From positions 1 to 64,000 of the forward strand of contig JAHLWS010000082.1 in NCBI GenBank assembly GCA_019057795.1: a stretch of DNA of 64,000 bases. Reading direction: 5' to 3'. A program made the position numbers and the translations under genes. A model generated the notes under the pieces. That model made no database searches. It was not told the origin of the DNA and worked only from the letters and a program-made list of their open reading frames with translations. The stretch comes from Promethearchaeota archaeon. Lineage in GTDB: Archaea; Asgardarchaeota; Lokiarchaeia; Sigyniarchaeales; SOKP01. Below are positions 18,249 through 26,843 of this stretch, one piece after another; position 1 is the first letter of the stretch, and every line of letters starts with the position of its first letter.

Positions 18249-19733
18249 ATGAAGATCGAGGATAATATTGATACATTTAATTCATTACTTCGACGACGTG
18301 GATTTATTTGGGGGCCCTTTCCAGAGATATATGGTGGCTTAGCGGGATTTTATTCGTACGGCCCGGCTGGAAAAGCTTTAAAAAATAATGTAATTTCAAT
18401 TTTTAGGCGCGAACTCCGAGCTTTTGGTTTTAGTGAAGTCGAATGTCCTGAAATTTTACCTAAAATCGTATGGGAGGCATCAGGACATTTAGAACGTTTT
18501 ATTGATCCCGTAATCCGTTGTAAAAAATGTAATACGATGATAAGAGCCGATAAATTTCTACAAGAACAGCTTCCGGATCAAACGATTGATGGGTTATCTT
18601 TTGAAGACATGGACAAATTAATAGAACAGCATGGATTTACTTGTCAAAAATGTGATACTCCATTTGAAAAAATTGAAGAATACAATTTAATGTTAAAAAC
18701 ATCGGTCGGTAATAATGTTACCGCTTATTTGCGGCCAGAAACCGCAACAACAACGTACTTATTGTTTAATCGCTTGAACCAGGACGCACGAAGGCAATAC
18801 CCTCTAAAAGTTTTCCAATACGGAAAGGCTTATAGAAATGAAATATCTCCTAGACAACAAGTTCTTCGTATGAGAGCTTTCGAACAATTCGAAATCCAGT
18901 TATTTATAGGGAAAGAGCAAGAAATGAATTTTGAAGAATTTGAAGAGATAAAGAACACTAAATTACCATTACTGGACTGGAAATCGCAAGAAAGTAAAAT
19001 AATTATTCCAAGTAGCATATCACTAGAAGAAGCAATAAACACAGGTATTCTTAAAAAACCTGCTTTTGCCTATTGCCTATTTTTAGGATATTACCTCATC
19101 TCGAAATTGGGATTTCCGGAGGAAACTATTAGGTTTAGGCAACATTCTCCCACTGAAATGGCTCACTATGCAGACGATGCGTGGGATTTAGAAATTAACA
19201 CTAAACAATATGGATGGGTAGAAATTTGTGGAATTCACGATAGAACAGACTACGATTTAAAAAGGCATGGAAGGTTTTCAAATCAAAATTTTGAAATTCC
19301 AATGGGCACGGATACGAATTTAAAAGAAATCCCCCAAATTCTTGAAATTGCTTTTGGTCCCGATAGAATTATATATACTCTCCTTGAAACTACCTTTAAT
19401 GTTGAGGATGAGAGAATAATTTTGAAGTTAAATCCACAACTTGCCCCTAACCTCGTTGCAGTATTTCCGTTAGTAAGAAATAAAGAAAATATTGTAGAAT
19501 TGGCGAAAAAAGTACATAAAGAAATACTTGACAATCGAAATACTTCATTTTTTGATTCAGCAGGATCAATTGGAAAGAGATATAGAAGACAAGACGAGTT
19601 AGGAACGCCTTATTGCGTAACGATAGATTACGATTCTTTAGATGATAATACGGTTACCCTTAGATATAGAGACACTATGGATCAAAAGAGAGTATCAATT
19701 TCAGAAATTCTGAAAATAATCAATAAAAATTAA
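18249..19733 (+). CDS. glyS: glycyl-tRNA synthetase, archaeal/eukaryal dimeric type
   Basis: A 494-residue class II synthetase that charges tRNA-Gly. The start LLRRRGFIWGPFPEIYGGLAG and FYSYGPAGKALKNN are diagnostic of the alpha2 GlyRS. Motif 2 is YRNEISPRQQVLRMRAFEQFE-like near residue 195-215, and motif 3 is AFGPDRIIYTLLE. The anticodon-binding domain is at about 390-490. A CxxC...CxxC zinc site is present near residues 93-135 (CKKCNTMI, CQKCDTPF). It is shorter than many archaeal forms, with a reduced insertion. Stand-alone gene; ATG at 18249. Confidence 0.95.
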   Translation: MKIEDNIDTFNSLLRRRGFIWGPFPEIYGGLAGFYSYGPAGKALKNNVISIFRRELRAFGFSEVECPEILPKIVWEASGHLERFIDPVIRCKKCNTMIRADKFLQEQLPDQTIDGLSFEDMDKLIEQHGFTCQKCDTPFEKIEEYNLMLKTSVGNNVTAYLRPETATTTYLLFNRLNQDARRQYPLKVFQYGKAYRNEISPRQQVLRMRAFEQFEIQLFIGKEQEMNFEEFEEIKNTKLPLLDWKSQESKIIIPSSISLEEAINTGILKKPAFAYCLFLGYYLISKLGFPEETIRFRQHSPTEMAHYADDAWDLEINTKQYGWVEICGIHDRTDYDLKRHGRFSNQNFEIPMGTDTNLKEIPQILEIAFGPDRIIYTLLETTFNVEDERIILKLNPQLAPNLVAVFPLVRNKENIVELAKKVHKEILDNRNTSFFDSAGSIGKRYRRQDELGTPYCVTIDYDSLDDNTVTLRYRDTMDQKRVSISEILKIINKN

Positions 19734-19848
19734 GAAAAAAATAATGTTGAAATATCCTTAAATAACAGAGGTTTTCAGAAAAAAATATTAAAGAGAAGAA
19801 CATTTTTTTTAAAACTATACTATTAAAAAATAATTTTAAAGATTTATT

Positions 19849-22626
19849 ATGAATTTTGTCAATGATTTTGCTCTAAAAATGAAAGGAAATAAAGGACTTA
19901 GAAAGACTAAAGTAATTTTATGTACTTTCTTCATTTTTATGTTCATATTTAATGTATTATACTTTAATGATAACTACTTTCAAAAGATTAATCCCCATAA
20001 CGATTTTATTTCTCAGGATAATGTTGAATTTAACGTTGATGAAATAAATCTTGCTGCGGGTCCAGAAATTTTTCAAGACCCATTTAAAGTTAATTTTTCT
20101 GATATTTGGAGCTTTTTTAAAGCTAAATATGAATCAGATTTAGCTCTAGATATAAACACATATTTTCGAGAAGGTGATGAGACAGGAGTTATAACCGATG
20201 ATAAAGTTTATCCTATTGATAATTTACTTTTATATAAAACCCTTTTAAAAGATGATACGGATGCGTTTGAAACGTTTGATACGTATTTGAAATTAAAAGA
20301 GTCACCTTTATGGTATCAAAGCAGTACTGACGAAGATGCTTATGGTTTTATAAGGGCAGTTGATAACACTACGGGTCAAATATTTGACGATGAAAGATAT
20401 TTAACTGACAATCTTATGCCGATCTTTCTATTAATTGAAAATATTGGCAACGACATTGACGATATTACCATTAATAGCATTTACCCTAAGGATTCAATTG
20501 AAGAAATTTTTAATTTAATAAATTCAACTCAATTTTGGGATGATGAATTTGAAGGATTCTACGATCATAACGCAACAACAGACAAATACGCAGAAAGTAA
20601 TATGAATGCGGTATTAGCTATGCTTCAAATTCACCGAATTTACGAAGAGATTGATCCGACTAGTGATATAAAGAATAGAGCTCTTGAATTGGCAAATATA
20701 ACAATGAAAAAACTTGTAGATAAGTTATGGGACGCTCCAAATGGAGGAGGTTTTTCTTATTATGGTGAAGATGATTGGATTTATGCAGGACCAGGTAGTG
20801 ATTATAAACATTTACAAACTAACGCTTTAGGAATTATAACTCTATTAGAATATTGGATTGGATCTGGAATGCAAAAAGATTCCCTCTATTTACAAAACGC
20901 GACTTACTTGTTTGACAAATTAGAAGAAGAATTATGGAATTCAACGCTCAAGGCATATGAAAGAAATCGAGGTAATGACTGGGGCCCTTCAGGACAAAAT
21001 ACCGCCATAGAATTAGAACCAAATGCTGTTATGATGTCGGCATGCTTAAAATTATTCGAGTATACTGGAAATATTACTTATTACGATAGAGCTTGGGATT
21101 TATTTAACGCTTTTGAAAGTTCCTTTTATGATGGAGCAGTTAGTTCTTATAAAACATCAATAGATCCTCCACCAGATAACGATAAGAATTTTCATGCAAA
21201 CCTTATCTTGTGTGAGGCTTATTTAAACGCATACGATATATATAACAGTACAACGCTAAACTCATTTTACAACGTAACTGATGAAATTCCTGATTATGTA
21301 TTTTATCAAGACACTCTAAACATTACCAGTATTTATTCTTTCATAAAATCTAATCAATATTACAATGTTACAACAAAAGATTATGAGCAATTTACAATTG
21401 AATATAATATTGACAATGCAACTATTAATTATATCTTCAAAAATCCAGAAAAGGTAATCTTGAACACAACGACACAGCAAATTATTGAAAATTCTACAAC
21501 TTTGTTATATGATATAACCGATACATTCGAAATAGAAAATGGGAATTATCTCCAAATATTTACTAATTGTTCGAATTTTGGCACAGCACACATTCTAAAA
21601 CAGTTTAATGTAACTTCTGGATTGATAAATCACCCGATCCAAGGTTTACCAGACATATTATATCAAGGTCCTGTTTTAAATATTATAATTCCCGTCAATA
21701 ACACCCGCAATAAAGACATTAATTTAACAGTCTACTTGGAAGGGGATAATATAATTAATGAAATTCAAGATATTACTTTTAATACTCTCGTTTTAACTAA
21801 TGTTTCATTTAACCTTGCTACTACCCTCGGAGCCACTATAGGGTCCCATACACTTAGCATTAATTTCAAAAACGGAACAGTTACATATTTAGAAATAATT
21901 ATAATTATTGATATTGGGAATTCATTTGATTATACTAATTTAATTTATGAAAGTTATATTGTAAGTGGAGAAAGTGCGTTTGTGTCAATGAATTTAATTA
22001 ATTTCCTCCCCGATAACACTCAAACATTTAATGTGAGTTTCTTTGAAGATGATTCCTTAATTCTTAAAGAAGAAACACTTTTATTTGAAAACGAAATCAA
22101 AAGCGTCTATTATTATTTGAATCTTACTGATACTGAAACACATCTTGTTAATGTAACAATGGAAATTTCGAAGAGTTCTACAATCTTCTACACTAAGCAA
22201 TTTTATGTTGAAATTATTCATAAATTTGAAATATTAAGCGTATTTTTTCCTGAAATTATTTCCCAAGGTGCTGTTGCTCAGTTTTTTATGATTATTCAAA
22301 ACAATCAAGAACAATCTGAATCCTTTACACTATATATGAATGGAGCACTTGTAGAAACCGATATTGATGGATTGGGACCGGGTATTAATAGAATTGTGGC
22401 AGAAGTAATTCCTAGTATAAATCCTTATGATTTTGGAATTGTTTCTTATACATTTGAATTGAGAGACAGCTCTGGTGAAACTATTGTGCAATATTACTTC
22501 GAAGTAAAATTAGAATTATCACTTTTTAATTTAGTTTTCTTTTATATTGTTCCAATATTAATTCCAATAGGCGTTATTTTACTTTATAAAAATAAAGAGA
22601 TTAAACACAGGTTATTAAGAAGATGA
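19849..22626 (+). CDS. large surface-anchored protein with alpha/alpha-barrel-like domain
   Basis: A 925-residue extracytoplasmic protein. A signal/anchor helix is at about 23-43 (VILCTFFIFMFIFNVLYF). Residues 60-470 are helical and aromatic-rich, with repeated NAVLAMLQIHRIYEEI, GGGFSYYGEDDW and NAVMMSACLKLFEYTGN units, resembling the six-hairpin glycosidase/epimerase toroid fold. Residues 480-880 look like beta-sandwich (CARDB/Ig-like) repeats. A C-terminal membrane helix and a basic tail (ENLYKNKEIKHRLLRR-type end) close the protein. Many NxS/T sequons suggest N-glycosylation. It is followed after seven bases by another surface protein. Glycan binding or hydrolysis is a guess. Confidence 0.7.
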   Translation: MNFVNDFALKMKGNKGLRKTKVILCTFFIFMFIFNVLYFNDNYFQKINPHNDFISQDNVEFNVDEINLAAGPEIFQDPFKVNFSDIWSFFKAKYESDLALDINTYFREGDETGVITDDKVYPIDNLLLYKTLLKDDTDAFETFDTYLKLKESPLWYQSSTDEDAYGFIRAVDNTTGQIFDDERYLTDNLMPIFLLIENIGNDIDDITINSIYPKDSIEEIFNLINSTQFWDDEFEGFYDHNATTDKYAESNMNAVLAMLQIHRIYEEIDPTSDIKNRALELANITMKKLVDKLWDAPNGGGFSYYGEDDWIYAGPGSDYKHLQTNALGIITLLEYWIGSGMQKDSLYLQNATYLFDKLEEELWNSTLKAYERNRGNDWGPSGQNTAIELEPNAVMMSACLKLFEYTGNITYYDRAWDLFNAFESSFYDGAVSSYKTSIDPPPDNDKNFHANLILCEAYLNAYDIYNSTTLNSFYNVTDEIPDYVFYQDTLNITSIYSFIKSNQYYNVTTKDYEQFTIEYNIDNATINYIFKNPEKVILNTTTQQIIENSTTLLYDITDTFEIENGNYLQIFTNCSNFGTAHILKQFNVTSGLINHPIQGLPDILYQGPVLNIIIPVNNTRNKDINLTVYLEGDNIINEIQDITFNTLVLTNVSFNLATTLGATIGSHTLSINFKNGTVTYLEIIIIIDIGNSFDYTNLIYESYIVSGESAFVSMNLINFLPDNTQTFNVSFFEDDSLILKEETLLFENEIKSVYYYLNLTDTETHLVNVTMEISKSSTIFYTKQFYVEIIHKFEILSVFFPEIISQGAVAQFFMIIQNNQEQSESFTLYMNGALVETDIDGLGPGINRIVAEVIPSINPYDFGIVSYTFELRDSSGETIVQYYFEVKLELSLFNLVFFYIVPILIPIGVILLYKNKEIKHRLLRR

Positions 22627-22633
22627 TGGAAAA

Positions 22634-24361
22634 ATGATTAGACAAAAACATTTTATTAGTATTTTTTTGATATTATTTACTTTTACTGCTATATTGTTTA
22701 ACTTTTGGGTTATTTCAATAAATTATAATAGCGAGTACTTTAATAACGAAAAAATAAGTGACGGAAGTGATTTTAACAGTATTTTTGATTTAAAAAATTC
22801 TGATAACGGAAACCCCTCTTTAAATTATTCATCAATACATCCAAATGCAACAATAATTTATAGATTGTTAGAATCTATAAAATTTGACATCAACGCATCT
22901 TATTTTACTGAGGCAAATTATACAGTTATGCAAATACATTTTTCAAATAATGTAGTAGAAGAATTTAACATGGATCCTGTTCCTGAAAACAATTTTACTT
23001 ATACATACAACCCCAAATACGACGCTCCATTAGGGTTTCACAATGTAAGTTTCTTAATTTACAACGAAACTGATGTTCTCTTAAGTTCGCCAGTTCCAAT
23101 TACTAACTTCACAATCACAACCAATTATTTGTTGAGATTTGTTGGTGACATCTCAGAATATAGTAAAGGTGAAACGCTCTACGCAGATTTAATTGTAAGT
23201 GATGAACCTCAACCGTATATCTTTGATTGGAATATAACAATTGTTGATAATGACAATGAAACTCTTCAAAATAATCTTTTTGATGTTGGTAATAATCTAG
23301 GGCACTTTTCTTTTGAAATTGACGACAGATTTAATCATATTAATAAGATTTATTACATAAAAATCAATATGTCAGATACCTCTGAGAACTTTAAAGCAGC
23401 AGCGTATTTTCCTTTTAAAGCTTTAAATTCTTTACCGGAAATAGATGTTTCAACTATAATTTTTTCACCAAGCACGATAAAGAGAGCAGAAGATTGTACT
23501 CTTAAGTTAAATGTTACCGATGTTGACATTTATACTTTACCAGAAAATTTAACCGTCTCTATGACAATTCAAAGTCCTACTGGTGAATTAAAGTCACCTA
23601 CTGAATTAACTAACAATAATAATTGGACTTTTACAACAACATTTTCGATAGGTATAAATAATCCATTAGGAAAATATCAAATTATTATCGAAGCAAAAGA
23701 CCAATATAATGACACGGATTCCCATACGGCTTTCTTATATGTTGAAAATAATGCTCCTGAAATTCATAGCTATTCAGTTAACGGATTAAGTATGAATCAG
23801 AGTGTTTCAGTAAATTATGGCGAAGATTTTATTTTTACTTTTAATGTTTCTGATGTGGAAAACACAATTGCTTATATCACAGTCTCTCTTTTAGACCCAG
23901 AAAATAATTGGTATAATCTTTCAAGAGCGTATACGCCCGACATGAATATTACAGTCAGAACGGTAGAATCAATAACGGGCGTTTGGTTTGTTTATATTTC
24001 TGTGACAGACATTGATGGCGCAACTACTTATCTAAATTCAGATTATGGTTTAGCTCCACAAGAAATTAGGGTAATCCCTGATTTATTATCACCCATTCTT
24101 CCATGGATTGGGTTTGCGATTGGTGTTGCGATTGGTGTTTTAGTAGGCATAGGTTTATTGTATAAAAAATTTAAGAGTAAATATATCGAACCAAAAGACA
24201 CTGCCCCAAAAAAGCCTACTTCTAAAAAAATATCGAAGAAACCTAAAATTAAGCCTTCTAAAAAAGAAAGTGTAAAGGAAGAAGATGCTAAAGTTGAACC
24301 TCAAGAAACCAAAGAAATACTAAAAGAACCTCAAAGAAAAATAAAAAGAAAATTAAAATAA
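22634..24361 (+). CDS. surface protein with Ig-like domains, membrane anchor and basic cytoplasmic tail
   Basis: A 575-residue protein. An N-terminal signal/anchor helix lies at about 8-28, then an ectodomain of about 450 residues with beta-rich Ig-like repeats and many NxS/T sequons. A C-terminal membrane helix (PWIGFAIGVAIGVLVGIGLL) follows, then a cytoplasmic tail of about 55 residues, very rich in Lys and Pro with many acidic spots near the end. The tail, long for such anchors, could contact cytoplasmic partners. It starts seven bases after the preceding surface protein and is surely co-transcribed with it. Specific function unknown. Confidence 0.7.
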   Translation: MIRQKHFISIFLILFTFTAILFNFWVISINYNSEYFNNEKISDGSDFNSIFDLKNSDNGNPSLNYSSIHPNATIIYRLLESIKFDINASYFTEANYTVMQIHFSNNVVEEFNMDPVPENNFTYTYNPKYDAPLGFHNVSFLIYNETDVLLSSPVPITNFTITTNYLLRFVGDISEYSKGETLYADLIVSDEPQPYIFDWNITIVDNDNETLQNNLFDVGNNLGHFSFEIDDRFNHINKIYYIKINMSDTSENFKAAAYFPFKALNSLPEIDVSTIIFSPSTIKRAEDCTLKLNVTDVDIYTLPENLTVSMTIQSPTGELKSPTELTNNNNWTFTTTFSIGINNPLGKYQIIIEAKDQYNDTDSHTAFLYVENNAPEIHSYSVNGLSMNQSVSVNYGEDFIFTFNVSDVENTIAYITVSLLDPENNWYNLSRAYTPDMNITVRTVESITGVWFVYISVTDIDGATTYLNSDYGLAPQEIRVIPDLLSPILPWIGFAIGVAIGVLVGIGLLYKKFKSKYIEPKDTAPKKPTSKKISKKPKIKPSKKESVKEEDAKVEPQETKEILKEPQRKIKRKLK

Positions 24362-24413
24362 AATAATTTTTTTAAATTTACTTTCAAAACATTATTTCTA
24401 ATTTTTTAGTGGT

Positions 24414-25325
24414 TTAAGCTAAAATATCATATAATCGATATTGAAATTTTCCTAGTTTACCGCCATAATTTCCTGCACTGATTTTTGTAACACCCGGGAC
24501 TTGAACAGCCGCTTTAATTCCTAACTTCAAAGCTTCTTTTATAACTTCTTCATTAGCACCGTCAAGAATTACTTCGTACACATAATTATCTTTCTCTCCG
24601 AGTAAAGAATTCTCAGTTTTTCCTCGCAGTGTTGGACAAAGAGGATCGTTCGTTGAAGCATTTAAAAAACTATATTGCGATCCTACTTTTGAACCAGACC
24701 GTGCGATCCCACCAGGAAAAGGAGCTATTATATTTTCTAAATCTTTTATTGCATCAATTGCTTTTTCTGCAGCTTCTAAGGCTGCCTCTTGAGTTTCACC
24801 ATAAATTAAGAAATTTCCTCCCGCGATTCCTTTTCCAACTTTGAATGTGCTTTGAACGATAAATTCACCGTCCATAACGGGAATTTTCCACGCTTCAAAA
24901 GGATAGACTCCTTCTATTTTTTCTTCAAATTTATCACCGAAAAATTTTAACTTATATCCTGTTTTTATTTCAAATTCTTTCTCTGGAACAAGAGAGCCAT
25001 TAAATGCATCAAAACAAGCTGTTGTTGGGCATGTTAATACACATTGACCCATCCTATTCAATAAAACACCATCCATTTTATCTTTTCTAGTCTTAAAAAA
25101 CATCAATACAACTCCAGGTCGTTTATCTGGTGTTTTTTCAGCAGAAACAAATACATCTATACCCGCTTCTGAATCGCAGTGGATTGTTGAAGTTCCATAA
25201 CCAGTTGCGATTTGACCAACAATTTTCGCCCATTTTTCATTTATGGTAGTTACTAAAATTCTAGTAAAAACAGCTCCAAACGCTTCACAGAAAGTATCTT
25301 CAATTTCTACTCCATTTATTTCCAT
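24414..25325 (-). CDS. ftr: formylmethanofuran:tetrahydromethanopterin formyltransferase
   Basis: Full-length Ftr (303 residues). It moves the formyl group between methanofuran and tetrahydromethanopterin, the second step of the carbonyl-free half of the archaeal methyl branch. The N-terminus EINGVEIEDTFCEAFGAVFTR and the stretch GQIATGYGTSTIHCDSEAGID are the standard Ftr signature; the C-terminal GITKISAGNYGGKLGK-type end is also typical. It is divergent from mtd, and the two share the 177-base intergenic region. Formylmethanofuran dehydrogenase is not in the window. Confidence 0.96.
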   Translation of the reverse strand: MEINGVEIEDTFCEAFGAVFTRILVTTINEKWAKIVGQIATGYGTSTIHCDSEAGIDVFVSAEKTPDKRPGVVLMFFKTRKDKMDGVLLNRMGQCVLTCPTTACFDAFNGSLVPEKEFEIKTGYKLKFFGDKFEEKIEGVYPFEAWKIPVMDGEFIVQSTFKVGKGIAGGNFLIYGETQEAALEAAEKAIDAIKDLENIIAPFPGGIARSGSKVGSQYSFLNASTNDPLCPTLRGKTENSLLGEKDNYVYEVILDGANEEVIKEALKLGIKAAVQVPGVTKISAGNYGGKLGKFQYRLYDILA

Positions 25326-25502
25326 TTTTTAATCAACATTTCTATTTTGTAATTTAAATCCTACTATTTATTATAAATTTTAATAGAGCGCAATAATATT
25401 TAAAATTTTTAAGAAAAAAAGCTAAAAATTTTAATTAATTATCAATTTAAGAAATTCATAATAGAATCTTTTTGATTTTCAATAAATTTAAAGTTGTCAA
25501 AA

Positions 25503-26342
25503 ATGAGTGAAGAAACAGTTTTAAAAATTGGGATACTTAAGAACGGAACAATTGGTTCTTCGTTATTACTTGCTTTTTTATTGGATGAAAGGGCAGAATC
25601 TAAGAATATAATTGTGCGAGAAGTTACCTCGGGAGCGAAGATGAACCCTCCAGAGGAATGCGTAGAAACAATGAAAAAATTATTGGAATTTGAGCCGGAA
25701 TTAATCTTAATGTCCAGCCCAAACGCGGCGTTAAAAGGACCGAAAGCAGCAAGAGAATTAGCAGGAAATATTCCTACGATTGTAATCTCTGATGCCCCAG
25801 CAAAAAAGGCTTTCGAAGAATTTAAAGAAAAAAACATGGGATATATAATAGTAGGCTGTGACTCAATGATAGGAGCAAGGCGTCCATTTCTAGACACTGT
25901 CGAGATGAGTTGTTTCAATGCAGATCTATTAAAAGTTCTTGCGATTACTGGTGCTTTTAATATAATAACTAACGAATTAAATAAAGTTATAATGGATATG
26001 TTAGAAGGGAAGGTTCCTACTTTACCTCAGATTGAGATTAAAGCAACTAACGCTACAGAGGCAGCAGGCTTTTCAAATCCTTACGCTCAAGCTAAAGCTA
26101 TCGCAGCTTTCGAATTAGCAGCTTCAGTTTCTAAGATTACGGGAAGAGCGTGCTTTGTTTTAAAAGATAGAGCCGAATATATGCCTTTATTGGCTGCATC
26201 TCACGAAATGATGAAAACAGCTGCAGAATTATGCACACAAGCCAGAGAAATAGAAAAATCTAACGATACAGTATTGAGAACGCCTCATCATGCTAAGCAA
26301 CATCTTTTAACCAAGAGAAAGCTTCACGAAAAAGAGGCTTAA
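25503..26342 (+). CDS. mtd: F420-dependent methylene-tetrahydromethanopterin dehydrogenase
   Basis: A 279-residue Mtd that interconverts methenyl- and methylene-H4MPT with coenzyme F420. Characteristic segments are KIGILKNGTIGSSLLLAFLLDERA, REVTSGAKMNPPE, SPNAALKGPKAARE, and the C-terminal ASHEMMKTAAELCTQAREIEK. The frame extends nine bases upstream to a TTG, but the ATG at 25503 (MSEETVLK) matches the usual length better. Divergent from ftr. A single TTATCAA, the half-site seen in the shared element nearby, occurs at 25439-25445. Confidence 0.96.
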   Translation: MSEETVLKIGILKNGTIGSSLLLAFLLDERAESKNIIVREVTSGAKMNPPEECVETMKKLLEFEPELILMSSPNAALKGPKAARELAGNIPTIVISDAPAKKAFEEFKEKNMGYIIVGCDSMIGARRPFLDTVEMSCFNADLLKVLAITGAFNIITNELNKVIMDMLEGKVPTLPQIEIKATNATEAAGFSNPYAQAKAIAAFELAASVSKITGRACFVLKDRAEYMPLLAASHEMMKTAAELCTQAREIEKSNDTVLRTPHHAKQHLLTKRKLHEKEA

Positions 26343-26437
26343 TTATTATTATTAAAATATATTTTTAAAAAATTCTTATTTTTTTAATTTAATTTCTTAA
26401 AATAGGCAATAATACTAAAAAAATTAAGGGAATCCTC

Positions 26438-26689
26438 TTAAAACATTTTTTGGATTCCCATTATTTCAGATTTTAATAAATATATTAAAGATTCTATATA
26501 TTGTCTATTAAATGAGTCTTTCTCACGAATAGCATTATACGCATTTAAATATTCATTTAATTGCGTTTCTTTTTCAATTATCTCCGCTTCAAAGTAACCT
26601 CGACCAAATTCAGATATAAATTCACTTTTAGAAGATAAAACGATTTTTTCTCCAAAACTATTTACGTCATTAACCAAACATATCACCAT
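26438..26689 (-). CDS. small unrecognised protein behind the shared promoter element
   Basis: An 83-residue protein, acidic, with a short N-terminal beta-like part (VICLVNDVNSFGEKIVLSS) and a helical C-terminal half with aromatic residues (NRQYIESLIYLLKSE). The start is the ATG at 26689, set by AGGTG six bases upstream; the GTG at 26698 is inside that site. The element at 26759-26797 lies 70 bases before the ATG and is almost identical to one before the gene at 30992-31609. It is downstream of and convergent with mtd. Function unknown; the shared element suggests a link to the C1-gene neighbourhood. Confidence 0.6.
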   Translation of the reverse strand: MVICLVNDVNSFGEKIVLSSKSEFISEFGRGYFEAEIIEKETQLNEYLNAYNAIREKDSFNRQYIESLIYLLKSEIMGIQKMF

Positions 26690-26758
26690 TATGTACACCT
26701 TTTAATTTTTATTTAATTTTTTTATAACTTCTAATTAAATACTCTTAAGCGATAAACT

Positions 26759-26797
26759 TAAAGAATTTGATAAGAAAAATTTTTGATAAATTGATAA
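26759..26797 (-). promoter_or_regulatory. shared 39-bp upstream element, copy 1
   Basis: 34 of 39 bases match the element at 31684-31722. Read on the plus strand it holds TTGATAA at 26767, 26783 and 26791; the first and last are 24 bases apart, as are TTGACAA and TTGATAA in the other copy. It stands 70-108 bases before the ATG of the minus-strand gene, against 75-113 in the other copy. A binding site for a common regulator is the likely reading. Confidence 0.6.
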
Positions 26798-26843
26798 TTT
26801 TATTTTTCAAAAAATATCATTGACAAGTTTAATTAATTTTTTT

